Shown here: one piece after another, positions 8,892 to 17,057 of the stretch
Position numbering within the stretch: the first letter of the stretch is position 1
Layout of the letters: each line of letters starts with the position of its first letter
NCBI GenBank assembly: GCA_964434855.1
Contig: CAYSWR010000005.1
Location: forward strand, 1-55,011
From: UBA8516 sp964434855
Lineage (GTDB): Archaea; Thermoproteota; Nitrososphaeria; Nitrososphaerales; Nitrosopumilaceae
Length of the DNA: 55,011 bases
Direction of reading: 5' to 3'
Position numbers and translations under genes: made by a program
The notes under the pieces: generated by a model
Databases searched by the model: none
What the model was told of the DNA's origin: nothing
What the model saw: only the letters and a program-made list of their open reading frames with translations

Positions 8892-10658
8892 TTAGGTGGT
8901 CACCTCAATTATTAGACTGTTGAATTCTTTTTCCATCGTAGTCTTTACATCCTTAACCAGTTGTTCTACTTGATCTTCTTTAGTCCATTTTATTCTTGAA
9001 ATCATTTTTCTTGATTCTAGTGCACCGAGCTTTGATGATGTTGCACCTTTCTTTATTGCATCACTTTCTCTTCTACCAAATTCTAAAATTGTAGAAAGCA
9101 GTAGATGTTGTTTTTTAATTGATGTATATGTATCAACTTCGTCATAAGCACTTTGTTGTAGATAATCTTCTCTAATAGAACGTGCCGTATCCAAAACACC
9201 TTTTTCTGGTTCTGGTAATGCATCATAACCTACCAATTGAACAATTTCTTGCAATTCTGATTCTCTTTGTAAAATTTCTAGAGCTTCTTTTCTTAGTGCA
9301 ACCCAATCACTAGCAACATTATTTTTATACCACTCACCCATATTACCTGCATATAATGAATAGCTTGTAAGCCAGTTGATAGCCGGAAAGTGCCTTCTTG
9401 AAGCCAAGCTTGCATCCAAAGCCCAGAAAACTCTTGTAACTCTAAGTGTATTTTGTGATACTGGTTCTGAAAAGTCTCCACCTGGAGGTGAAACTGCACC
9501 GACCAAAGTCAAGGAACCTACTCTTTCTTCTGGAGAGATAATAACAGCTTTTCCTCCTCTTTCATAAAATTCTGCCAGTCTTCTTCCAAGATATGCTGGA
9601 TATCCTTCTTCACCTGGCATCTCTTCTAATCTTCCTGATATTTCTCTGAGTGCTTCTGCCCATCTAGAAGTACTATCTGCCATCAAGGCTACACCATATC
9701 CCATATCACGATAATATTCGCCCATCGTAATTCCAGTGTAGACACTTGCCTCACGGGCTGCAACAGGCATGTTTGAGGTATTAGCAACAAGAATTGTGCG
9801 TTCCATCAAGGGACGCTTTGATTTAGGATCTTCTAGTTTTGGAAAAGTTGAAAGAACTTCGGTCATCTCATTTCCTCTTTCTCCACAACCTACATAGACT
9901 ATGACGTTACTGTCTGCCCACTTTGCAAGTTGTTGCTGGATGACTGTTTTTCCACTTCCAAAAGGTCCTGGAATACAAGCAGTCCCACCTTTTGCAACTG
10001 GGAAGAAGGTATCCAAAACCCGTTGACCTGTCAGTAATGGCTCTTCTGGTGGAAGTTTACGCAGTACTGGTCTTGGTACACGAACAGTCCACCAACTTGA
10101 CAAAGCGATTTCTACCTTTGAGCTATTAGTCTTAACAGATGCGATGATTTCATTTACATTGTATTTTCCTTCAGATATTTCTGTAAGTTCACCATCAACA
10201 TTGTGTGGAATCATTATTTTGTGCATTATCAATGGAGTTTCTTGAAGTTCACCAATAATTTCACCTGGAGAAACATGATCACCTTTTTTCTTTAATGGAA
10301 CAAAGTCCCATTTTTTTGTCTGATCAAAAGCAGGGATAACATTTCCTCTACTGATAAAGTCTCCACTTTGTGCTCTTAATACATCAAGTGGTCTTTGAAT
10401 ACCATCATAAATTGAAGTTAAAAGTCCAGGACCAAGCTGCATTGAAAGCGGACGTTTTGTATTAATGACTTTTTCACCTGGTCTTAAACCAGTTGTATCT
10501 TCGTATACCTGTATTGTAGCCTTGTTACCTTCTAAACGAATTATTTCTCCTACCAGACCAAGTTCACCAATTCGTACCACATCAAACATTTGTGCACCTT
10601 CAAGACCACTTGCTAAAACGACAGGTCCAGAAATTCTAGAAACTATACCATCTACCAT
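8892..10658 (-). CDS. atpA: A/V-type ATPase subunit A (catalytic), cluster 1
   Basis: Catalytic subunit of 588 aa. Walker A is GPFGSGKT at residues 231-238, followed by VGCGERGNEMTEVL and the SRWAEALREISGRLEEMPGE block. The archaeal/vacuolar non-homologous insertion (about 115-190) is present, distinguishing it from F-type beta. The P-loop differs from the cluster 2 copy (GAFGTGKT), consistent with two divergent lineages rather than a recent duplication. Confidence 0.96.
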   Translation of the reverse strand: MVDGIVSRISGPVVLASGLEGAQMFDVVRIGELGLVGEIIRLEGNKATIQVYEDTTGLRPGEKVINTKRPLSMQLGPGLLTSIYDGIQRPLDVLRAQSGDFISRGNVIPAFDQTKKWDFVPLKKKGDHVSPGEIIGELQETPLIMHKIMIPHNVDGELTEISEGKYNVNEIIASVKTNSSKVEIALSSWWTVRVPRPVLRKLPPEEPLLTGQRVLDTFFPVAKGGTACIPGPFGSGKTVIQQQLAKWADSNVIVYVGCGERGNEMTEVLSTFPKLEDPKSKRPLMERTILVANTSNMPVAAREASVYTGITMGEYYRDMGYGVALMADSTSRWAEALREISGRLEEMPGEEGYPAYLGRRLAEFYERGGKAVIISPEERVGSLTLVGAVSPPGGDFSEPVSQNTLRVTRVFWALDASLASRRHFPAINWLTSYSLYAGNMGEWYKNNVASDWVALRKEALEILQRESELQEIVQLVGYDALPEPEKGVLDTARSIREDYLQQSAYDEVDTYTSIKKQHLLLSTILEFGRRESDAIKKGATSSKLGALESRKMISRIKWTKEDQVEQLVKDVKTTMEKEFNSLIIEVTT

Positions 10659-10674
10659 CTCATCATCAACTTCC

Positions 10675-11016
10675 TCAAATATTAACTCCCAATACCCTTT
10701 TTGCTAATGCAGCTATTGTTTCTTCTTGAATGTTTCCTTGAAGTGACGGCATAAATAACACAAGGGGTTCTATTGATGCTTTGATCTTTGTTCTAAATGT
10801 GCTTGGAAGTAAATTATGAACAAATTCGCTTACAATAATCAGACTAAATTTTCCAGATGAAAAAAGATCTTGCAAGGTTTTGTTAGCATCCTCCTTACTT
10901 GCAATAAATGTATCATCCATTCCAAGAAGTCTATAGCCAATGGCAAGCTCACGCTCTCCTATTATCGCGATCCTTCCACTTGATTCTGTTTTCTGTTTAG
11001 ACATATTTTCACTCAC
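10675..11016 (-). CDS. atpF: A/V-type ATPase subunit F, cluster 1
   Basis: Central-stalk regulatory subunit of 113 aa. The Rossmann-like fold begins RIAIIGERELAIGYRLLGMD, followed by a hinge and the C-terminal helix that contacts the head. It overlaps the end of atpC by 8 bp and lies 16 bp before atpA. This is the only F subunit seen in the window; cluster 2 shows none. Confidence 0.88.
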   Translation of the reverse strand: MSENMSKQKTESSGRIAIIGERELAIGYRLLGMDDTFIASKEDANKTLQDLFSSGKFSLIIVSEFVHNLLPSTFRTKIKASIEPLVLFMPSLQGNIQEETIAALAKRVLGVNI

Positions 11017-12076
11017 TTAGCAACATTGAATTTATTTGTTCAGTTGTTAGATTGTAACGTTTTCCATAGGCGATCCTTTTAATGTTTTCACGTTCATACT
11101 CTGCATTAATAATAAAGTAGAATATTGTTCCAATAGAAAGTGCGATATTTTTCAATTTTTTGACATATTGTATGTTTATGAATTTATCAAGCGCTATTTC
11201 AAAATCAATTAAACTTTGTGTCTTTTTGTACTGTGCTAACGCATTGATTAGTGTAAAACGATTTTCTACCCTTCCAGCAATTTCTGCAACATCTTTTACT
11301 CCATAGATATCCAATAGTTCATTCAGAGGGATCCTTCCTCCGTCAATAAGATGCCTACTAACTAGTTCTTTATCCAGATTTGCTTCTTTGCCTTTCATAA
11401 GATTTAGAATGTTTTTCTTATCTATCTCTGCTCTGAAAAATTCCCTAATCATACCTTCATCACCTTGGAAGAATTTTAGAGATTCAAGTAATGATTGATA
11501 ATAAAATTTTTGTAAGGCAAGCATCATTGGCCCAAGATCACCACTCTTTTGATATTCTTCCAAGTGCTGCATTAGTAAGGTACCATAGTTGTATTTCACA
11601 AGTTGGTTTACAACACCATCTACACTTGATTGTGAAAGTATGGTCTTCATCTCATCATGTGTAATATTACCAGCAGAAATTCCTGCTGGCACATTACGGC
11701 TAGAAACTAAGAATGATTCTGTTTCAGTAATTGTTCGCCCCATACTTTTTGATGAAAGTATCAACTCAATATTGTAGATGTCCCATTTTGATAAGTAGCC
11801 CCTGACTGCAGACTTGCCACTAAACGGTGTTGCATCTAATGCAATTTTATTAACCTGAACAAGATGACGATTCATTGCAACTTCTAAAATTTCTGAAGGT
11901 GGATAGACAGAAGCAGCTTTTTCGATCTCTGGTCCATACCATGTTGATTCTAATATTTTTGCCATTTCAACATCATCTTTTGCCTTTAGAAGGTTTTGCA
12001 TTACCTCCTTGGTAAGAAAATTCATCGATATTGCTTGTAGTCTTCCAAAAGAAGAGGAATATTGCGATGTTGGCAT
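11009..12076 (-). CDS. atpC: A/V-type ATPase subunit C (d-subunit), cluster 1
   Basis: Helical subunit of 355 aa that couples the central stalk to the proteolipid ring. The family's terminal motif is visible (EYERENIKRIAYGKRYNLTT). It abuts atpE with a 1-bp overlap and overlaps atpF by 8 bp, so it is part of a coupled operon. Very different in sequence from the second C subunit at 26274-27320. Confidence 0.88.
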   Translation of the reverse strand: MPTSQYSSSFGRLQAISMNFLTKEVMQNLLKAKDDVEMAKILESTWYGPEIEKAASVYPPSEILEVAMNRHLVQVNKIALDATPFSGKSAVRGYLSKWDIYNIELILSSKSMGRTITETESFLVSSRNVPAGISAGNITHDEMKTILSQSSVDGVVNQLVKYNYGTLLMQHLEEYQKSGDLGPMMLALQKFYYQSLLESLKFFQGDEGMIREFFRAEIDKKNILNLMKGKEANLDKELVSRHLIDGGRIPLNELLDIYGVKDVAEIAGRVENRFTLINALAQYKKTQSLIDFEIALDKFINIQYVKKLKNIALSIGTIFYFIINAEYERENIKRIAYGKRYNLTTEQINSMLLSE

Positions 12077-12645
12077 TATAGTGTTCTCTCCATAAGAAAA
12101 CCTTTCACTTCGTCTTCATGAGTTCTTAAAAGTTCTTCAAATGTCAGATCTAGTTCCTTTGTTCCATCTTTTTTTTCTGCGATTATTCCACCCAAAGTTT
12201 GAATGGAGGAACCAATAGTTACTCCCTTTTCTTTTAAAACTGTACGGTCTTCTTCACGGTAATGAACAGTAATATTTTGATCTAATTTTTTTTTCGAAGT
12301 ATTTACCATAGTCACTAATGTTTTTTTGTACTCTGGTGATTTTGCATAGTTCTTGATTTCTTGTTTAATGACATTAAATGTAGATTCCATGTTGGCGTTA
12401 ATAGCATCAAATATAATTTTTTTTGCTTGCAATCTTGCTGACTCAATTATTCTTGCAAACTCTCTTTCGGACTTTAATTTTGCTTCGTTTGCAAAACGTT
12501 CCTGTATTTCTTTTATTTGTGTATCTCTTTGGTTTTGAATAATAGTTACTTTCTCATCTAGTTCTTTGCTAAGATTTTCAAGATCACTTTTTTTCCTATT
12601 CTCTATCTCAAGGAGAAAGGTCTCTATGCTCATTACTAATTCCAC
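12076..12645 (-). CDS. atpE: A/V-type ATPase subunit E (peripheral stalk), cluster 1
   Basis: Peripheral-stalk subunit of 189 aa: a long charged N-terminal coiled coil (about 5-100) and a globular C-terminal domain with the family motif GGIIAEKKDGTKELDLTFEE. ATG 12633 (MSIETFLLEI) is probably the true start, although the frame is open to 12645 where it overlaps atpK. It would pair with the 108-aa H subunit. Confidence 0.87.
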   Translation of the reverse strand: MELVMSIETFLLEIENRKKSDLENLSKELDEKVTIIQNQRDTQIKEIQERFANEAKLKSEREFARIIESARLQAKKIIFDAINANMESTFNVIKQEIKNYAKSPEYKKTLVTMVNTSKKKLDQNITVHYREEDRTVLKEKGVTIGSSIQTLGGIIAEKKDGTKELDLTFEELLRTHEDEVKGFLMERTL

Positions 12646-12986
12646 TATAGTATGCCAAGTAACAGAATAATTCCTAGCACAAATCCAATGATCCAGAGTG
12701 TTTCAGGAATGACAAAGAAGAACAATACCTGACCAAATTTTTCTGGCTTTTCAGCAATGATACCCATGCCAGCAGCACCAATTCCTTGTTGTGCATTACC
12801 AGTACCAATCAAACCACCAGCTATAGCAATTGCAGCAGCAATAGCTAACAGAGGCTTTGTTAAACCTGTACTCGTAGTTTCGGATTGCGCAAAGGCTGGA
12901 GTTGTAAAGAATGTAGAAAGTGCGATCGTCAAACCTGCAACTATTATAATAAAGGATACTTTTGAACGCCTGTTTAGCATCATCAT
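12645..12986 (-). CDS. atpK: ATPase proteolipid subunit K (c-ring) with leader peptide, cluster 1
   Basis: The first 34 residues look like a cleavable signal or leader, hydrophobic then PAFAQ. Two transmembrane helices follow, with a glycine-rich first helix (AIAGGLIGTGNAQQGIGAAG) and the ion-binding carboxylate in PETLWIIGF of the second. The glutamate is followed by T-L-W rather than the T-Q pair seen in sodium-binding V-type rings, which favours protons (inference). First gene of cluster 1; start is the first ATG of an ATGATGATG run. Confidence 0.9.
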   Translation of the reverse strand: MMMLNRRSKVSFIIIVAGLTIALSTFFTTPAFAQSETTSTGLTKPLLAIAAAIAIAGGLIGTGNAQQGIGAAGMGIIAEKPEKFGQVLFFFVIPETLWIIGFVLGIILLLGIL

Positions 12987-13007
12987 TTATGGCTCATTTG
13001 GAGAGGC

Positions 13008-13016
13008 TATATTAAT
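13008..13016 (-). promoter_or_regulatory. TATA box for ATPase cluster 1
   Basis: On the minus strand TTAATATAG is centred about 26 bp upstream of the atpK ATG at 12986, the usual archaeal TATA-to-start distance for a leaderless transcript. It lies inside the segment between atpK and the 13043 repeat. Confidence 0.45.
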
Positions 13017-13042
13017 CTAATTTTTACGATGGCAGATCTATT

Positions 13043-13140
13043 TTTTAAAAACGTAAAACCATCCGAGAATCTGTCTTGGTTGTAGTAGAAACTTATATTC
13101 AGAACAAGAAGAGAAGTCCTATTGAATCATAAAAATTTTA
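13043..13140 (+). repeat. Composite repeat: degenerate copy of cluster 2 atpI promoter/start, joined to the right flank repeat of cluster 1
   Basis: Positions 13043-13104 match 20878-20938, the promoter and first codons of cluster 2 atpI, with about four mismatches in the first 45 bases. The TTG at 13078 opens an 18-codon remnant, MVVVETYIQNKKRSPIES, comparable to the atpI start MVVAEL. The right half, 13078-13140, matches 4305-4372 on the far side of cluster 1. TTATATT at about 13093-13099 lies 27 bp before TTG 13122 and may now be the TATA box of the following gene. Confidence 0.72.
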
Positions 13141-14486
13141 CTTTGTCTTTTGTTTTATTGATAATCATGCCAACTATAACCCAAGCATTTGGTCATGGTC
13201 TAAGTATTGACACTCCTCCTCCTGTGAACTATCAGGGGCGTGACATTACAATTACTGCAGAGATGCTTCCTGCATTTTATGATGACGTAAGTATTGATAA
13301 ACAGATCAAGATAAGAGCTTTTGATTCCAAAACAGGAGAAAATATTAAAAATGTAAATTTTCTGATAGGACTAAATTATAAAGATAAAATGATTTTTAGA
13401 AATTTTTTCTTTACTCAAAATGGAGATTTAACAATCAAAGTATATCCAACTAGTGAGGGTGAAATCGAGATTACTGGTGAGAAAGAACCGTTGCTTGGAG
13501 GTTGGACTGCTACAGATACAAAACCAATTGAATTAAGAGGACCTATCTTCAATTCAGGTGGTTTATTCCATTTAGAAATAGCAATACGTACTATGGATGA
13601 GCCAGATAACATACTTGATGAACCAATAAAATATGATGCATACATCAGTATTGGTCAAACCACATACCATGATCAAAAAACAAAAGACGGTCAAGATGTT
13701 GAATTCAGAGTGAGATCATACTATGATACAATAACAAATTTTGAGTATGATCCAAATGAGAACACCATATCGTTTGAGATACCATTTGACTGGAGTGAGC
13801 AAAACATTAGCCAAATTCCATACGTACATGAAGAGATATTATTTCCAAAACATGTCATAGATCTTCTAGCTAATAGCTATACTGGGCAAGTAAATGGCAT
13901 CAATTTATTCAAATCATCAATTTCAGTAGATGATTATTCCGTAGAAGATGGAAGAATAGTACATTTTGTAATTTTGCAAGATCATCTCAGAGTATTAAGA
14001 GATGCGCAAAAAAAATCTGGTGAATTACCAAATTATATAAAGTTTAAACTTGTTGCAAGTGATGAAATCAAATTTCCACTTACTGCAAAAACCAAAAATG
14101 AACAATTTCAGGTTGATCTGTCATGGGATCCACCAGTTATACAACCAGATCAAAAAACCAAGTTCATATTTACAATAAGAGATCCCACTACACTTGCAAC
14201 AAAACAAAATTCAGTGTATGATTTTGTCATATTTCAAAATGGGAAAGAAATTCACAGAGATTCTGGAAAGGCAGTAATTGGAGGCGGATTTGAAGATTTT
14301 ACTTTTACAGAAGATCAAACAGGTCATATTATCATTAGATTTGAAAAAATCGCCGGTACATCAGCTTCAACACAATTTGCTCTAGTTGTGGTTCCTGAGT
14401 TTGGGCCACTTGCAATTTTGATTCTTATACTTACAATGAGTTTTATTATAATATTGAGAAGATACCCAAAGATCCTGCTTAGATAA
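13122..14486 (+). CDS. Secreted surface protein with C-terminal PEFG membrane anchor
   Basis: Exported protein of 454 aa. The TTG start gives a complete signal peptide (MNHKNFTLSFVLLIIMPTIT) ending near AFGHG; the next ATG (13167) would remove it, so TTG is preferred. The body is beta-rich with no recognised enzyme motif. The C-terminus carries VPEFGPLAILILILTMSF plus a basic RRYPK tail, the PEFG-type sorting/anchor signature common in Thaumarchaeota. Its promoter and first codons lie in the repeat that also flanks the other end of ATPase cluster 1. Function unknown. Confidence 0.75.
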   Translation: MNHKNFTLSFVLLIIMPTITQAFGHGLSIDTPPPVNYQGRDITITAEMLPAFYDDVSIDKQIKIRAFDSKTGENIKNVNFLIGLNYKDKMIFRNFFFTQNGDLTIKVYPTSEGEIEITGEKEPLLGGWTATDTKPIELRGPIFNSGGLFHLEIAIRTMDEPDNILDEPIKYDAYISIGQTTYHDQKTKDGQDVEFRVRSYYDTITNFEYDPNENTISFEIPFDWSEQNISQIPYVHEEILFPKHVIDLLANSYTGQVNGINLFKSSISVDDYSVEDGRIVHFVILQDHLRVLRDAQKKSGELPNYIKFKLVASDEIKFPLTAKTKNEQFQVDLSWDPPVIQPDQKTKFIFTIRDPTTLATKQNSVYDFVIFQNGKEIHRDSGKAVIGGGFEDFTFTEDQTGHIIIRFEKIAGTSASTQFALVVVPEFGPLAILILILTMSFIIILRRYPKILLR

Positions 14487-15419
14487 TTAGAAACCTTTCT
14501 CATTCAATATCAAGGCAAGAAGGGCTGCACGTGTATCCTTACCATATTCTGCTTGTTTGAAATATTTTGCATGTTTTGTTGAATCTACTTCTGGTGAAAT
14601 CTCATCAACACGTGGTAGTGGATGCATTATGATAGCATCTTCTTTCATTTTCTTTATTATTTCAGGACCAATTTTGTAACTTCCTTTTACTTTGTTGTAT
14701 TCTTCTACGTCTGCAAATCTTTCTTTTTGGATTCTTGTTACATATATAACATCAAATTCGTCAAGATTTTCTTCTAGATTAATTGATTCTGTAAATGATA
14801 ATCGTTTTTTGATTTCATAGGTAGAATCAGCCCTAATCTTTAGTGCCTGTGGTGAAATAAGATGAACGTCTACTTTGTAGTTGCCAAGTGCATATAACAG
14901 AGAATAAACTGTTCTGCCATATTTCAGATCACCAACTATTGCTATTTTCAGGCCATCAATTTTCTTTTTTTCTTTTCTAATAGTATAAAGATCTAGAATT
15001 GCTTGTGTTGGATGCTCTTCTGTTCCACTTCCTGCGTTTATCATTGGTTTTGTAGAAACCTCCGCTGCAAATCTACTAGAACCATCAAGTGGATGTCTTA
15101 AGACAAGGACGTCGGAATAAAGTGACATTATCTTTACAGTATCAGCAAGACTCTCGCCTTTTTTTGCAGAAGAGGAAGAGGCATCAGCTATTCCTATAGA
15201 TGTACCACCTAGTGATGCCATTGCGGCTTCAAAGCTAAGTCTTGTTCGAGTACTTGGTTCAAAGAAAAGATATCCTAATATTTTCCCACGTCCAATCTCA
15301 CGTCTCTCGTTTGGATTCATGTTAATTATTTTATCAGTAGCATCAAAAATGGTGTCAAACTTTTGTTTGTCAAAATCACGTATTGAGACAATGTCTTTTT
15401 GGAAAAAAGAATTGCTCAT
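14487..15419 (-). CDS. pyrB: Aspartate carbamoyltransferase catalytic subunit
   Basis: Catalyses carbamoyl phosphate plus aspartate to carbamoyl aspartate, the committed step of pyrimidine synthesis. The carbamoyl-phosphate loop EPSTRTRLS is at residues 54-62; SSSAKKGES (active-site lysine loop), HPLDGSSRF and MHPLPRVDEI are also intact. Length 310 aa is typical. It is head-to-head with pyrI, with only about 42 bp between the preferred start codons, rather than in a pyrBI operon. It converges with the PEFG gene without spacer. Confidence 0.95.
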   Translation of the reverse strand: MSNSFFQKDIVSIRDFDKQKFDTIFDATDKIINMNPNERREIGRGKILGYLFFEPSTRTRLSFEAAMASLGGTSIGIADASSSSAKKGESLADTVKIMSLYSDVLVLRHPLDGSSRFAAEVSTKPMINAGSGTEEHPTQAILDLYTIRKEKKKIDGLKIAIVGDLKYGRTVYSLLYALGNYKVDVHLISPQALKIRADSTYEIKKRLSFTESINLEENLDEFDVIYVTRIQKERFADVEEYNKVKGSYKIGPEIIKKMKEDAIIMHPLPRVDEISPEVDSTKHAKYFKQAEYGKDTRAALLALILNEKGF

Positions 15420-15461
15420 TTCAGTTCAATAATATATATGAGTACTATACAAAGTATTCCA

Positions 15462-15923
15462 ATGTCAGAGTCTGATCTTATTGTTAGACGAATCAAGGAT
15501 GGAACCGTCATTGATCATATTGAAGCTGGTAAGGGTCTCAAAGTTCTAAATGCACTTGAAATAGACGGAAAGGACGGGAATGTAATTACAATAGCGTTAA
15601 ATGTTCCAAGTGCAAAGGTTTCAAAAAAAGACATCATAAAGGTAGAAAATAGATTTCTAAAAGATGATGATACAAACAAGCTGGCGTTGATTGCACCAAA
15701 AGCTACTGTTAACATAATCAAGGACTACAAGTTAGTTGAAAAAAGACGTGTTACTTTACCAAACGAGATTGAAAGAATTTTCAGATGTTCGAATCCTGAT
15801 TGTATAACAAATAGTGGTGAAGACATTGAATCAATAATGGATGTTGTAGACAAAACAGGACTTGTCCTTCGATGTAGATATTGTACAAGAATTTTAGATG
15901 TTAATGAGTTAAAGTATTTCTAG
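15462..15923 (+). CDS. pyrI: Aspartate carbamoyltransferase regulatory subunit
   Basis: Allosteric subunit that assembles with PyrB. The start at ATG 15462 gives MSESDLIVRRIKDGTVIDHI, the usual family N-terminus, and places a TATA-like AATATATAT (15431-15439) about 27 bp upstream, so the message is probably leaderless. ATG 15438 and an upstream TTG are less likely. The C-terminal zinc domain has the expected four cysteines: C-x4-C in RCSNPDC and C-x2-C in RCRYC. The frame therefore encodes a complete regulatory chain. Confidence 0.93.
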   Translation: MSESDLIVRRIKDGTVIDHIEAGKGLKVLNALEIDGKDGNVITIALNVPSAKVSKKDIIKVENRFLKDDDTNKLALIAPKATVNIIKDYKLVEKRRVTLPNEIERIFRCSNPDCITNSGEDIESIMDVVDKTGLVLRCRYCTRILDVNELKYF

Positions 15924-15924
15924 T

Positions 15925-16242
15925 TTATTGTCCTAGGATGATGAACATCATGACGATACCGTAAATTGCGATTGATTCAACCATACCTACAAAGATGAAT
16001 ACTTTGGATTGCAGAGCTGGATTTTCACTGATTACGGCAAGACCTGCAGAACCCACATAACCTAGACCTATACCTGCACCAAGTGCGGCAAGACCAAATG
16101 CAAGACCTGCACCAATTAACTTAGCAGAACTATCTTCTGCAGAACTGGCTGCTGGCTCTTGAGCAAATGCAAGACCGGTTAATCCAGAAATAGATATGAC
16201 CCATGCAGCAATAAGTGCATAGACTGCAGATTTCATTCTCAA
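15925..16242 (-). CDS. atpK: ATPase proteolipid subunit K (c-ring) with leader peptide, cluster 2
   Basis: Proteolipid of 105 aa: a leader ending GLAFAQ, then two transmembrane helices, the first glycine-rich (GAGIGLGYVGSAGLAV) and the second with the ion-binding glutamate in GMVESIAIYG. TTG 16242 lies 6 nt after a GGAG; ATG 16236 is the alternative start. It differs strongly from the cluster 1 proteolipid (PETLW context), so the two enzymes likely have separate rings. Last gene of the cluster 2 minus-strand operon. Confidence 0.9.
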   Translation of the reverse strand: MRMKSAVYALIAAWVISISGLTGLAFAQEPAASSAEDSSAKLIGAGLAFGLAALGAGIGLGYVGSAGLAVISENPALQSKVFIFVGMVESIAIYGIVMMFIILGQ

Positions 16243-16290
16243 TACTGGCTCCTTTTCATGCTATATTTAAATCATGATATAAATAATTTA

Positions 16291-16422
16291 TCAAATTTTA
16301 TCAAGTGTTTTTTTCTTGAAGGATTTCAGATCGTCTTGTATAGTTTTGATAAAAGATTCTTCATCCTTCTCCAATCTTTCCTTTGCACTTTCCAGAAATT
16401 TTTTAATGTCTTCTTTTGCCAT
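16291..16422 (-). CDS. 43-aa charged helical protein between atpD and atpK, cluster 2 (mini stalk candidate)
   Basis: ATG at 16420-16422 overlaps the atpD TAA as TAATG, and the frame ends at TGA 16291. The product begins MAKEDIKKFLESAKERLEKD and continues as one amphipathic, Lys/Glu/Asp-rich helix without hydrophobic segment. It sits where an ATPase stalk gene could be expected, and cluster 2 has no 100-aa H subunit elsewhere in the window. It may be a reduced H (G) subunit or a lineage-specific accessory subunit; no family is recognised. Confidence 0.65.
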   Translation of the reverse strand: MAKEDIKKFLESAKERLEKDEESFIKTIQDDLKSFKKKTLDKI

Positions 16423-17057
16423 TATGCTTTTCTCTTCTCAATGACAGCCTTGACTTTTTTTAATCTTACGAATTCTTCTCGTTCTCTTTCTTCAAGTGTA
16501 GAAAGTATGAATTTTACTCGTAGTTGGTATTGTGGAATAATAACATTTTCAAGTGCGTTAAGTAGTTTCTGAGTTTTTTCTAATGCTTTTGCAAGACTGA
16601 AGATAGAGTTTTCATATTCAGCTGCTTTGCATATTTGCGAAAGCATTGTCTTGATTTGTTTTGCTGCTCTGTCAATTGATGCATTTGTATCAGCAAATCC
16701 ATAAGGCATAGACTTTGTGTCTGTTTCTTTTACTGTAAGAGCAGGAATTGATACATCTACTACACGTTTGACTGTTACATCTACTTGCATTACTGCAGGT
16801 GTAGATTGTGCAACCGAGTCTACAGTGTTTGTACCTAATGAAAGATATGCATCGTTAACTGATCTGTATATGTCTTGAAGTGGGTTCCAGATGTCTCCTC
16901 TAGCTTTTGTTGCTTCATTAATCATTTCATCTATTCTTTTTAGTAAGACCTCACGCTTGTCATCAAGAATTTTTTGTACCATCTTTGCTACTTGACTTGA
17001 TCGTTTGTACTTGAGAAGCTCTATTTTTGTTGCAGCGACATTTTGTCCAAAGGACAT
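16422..17057 (-). CDS. atpD: A-type ATPase subunit D (central rotor stalk), cluster 2
   Basis: Rotor stalk of 211 aa with the start VAATKIELLKYKRSSQVAKM and long terminal helices predicted to form the shaft coiled coil. It directly follows atpB without a gap. Low similarity to the cluster 1 D subunit apart from helix pattern and the LENVIIPQ/IENVFIPR block, which both retain. Intact. Confidence 0.9.
   Translation of the reverse strand: MSFGQNVAATKIELLKYKRSSQVAKMVQKILDDKREVLLKRIDEMINEATKARGDIWNPLQDIYRSVNDAYLSLGTNTVDSVAQSTPAVMQVDVTVKRVVDVSIPALTVKETDTKSMPYGFADTNASIDRAAKQIKTMLSQICKAAEYENSIFSLAKALEKTQKLLNALENVIIPQYQLRVKFILSTLEEREREEFVRLKKVKAVIEKRKA

Noticed and set aside
16258..16572. Plus-strand 104-aa ORF across the atpK-atpD region
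   Set aside because: Antisense to atpD and to the 43-aa gene; phenylalanine-rich composition typical of an antisense shadow of lysine-rich helices.
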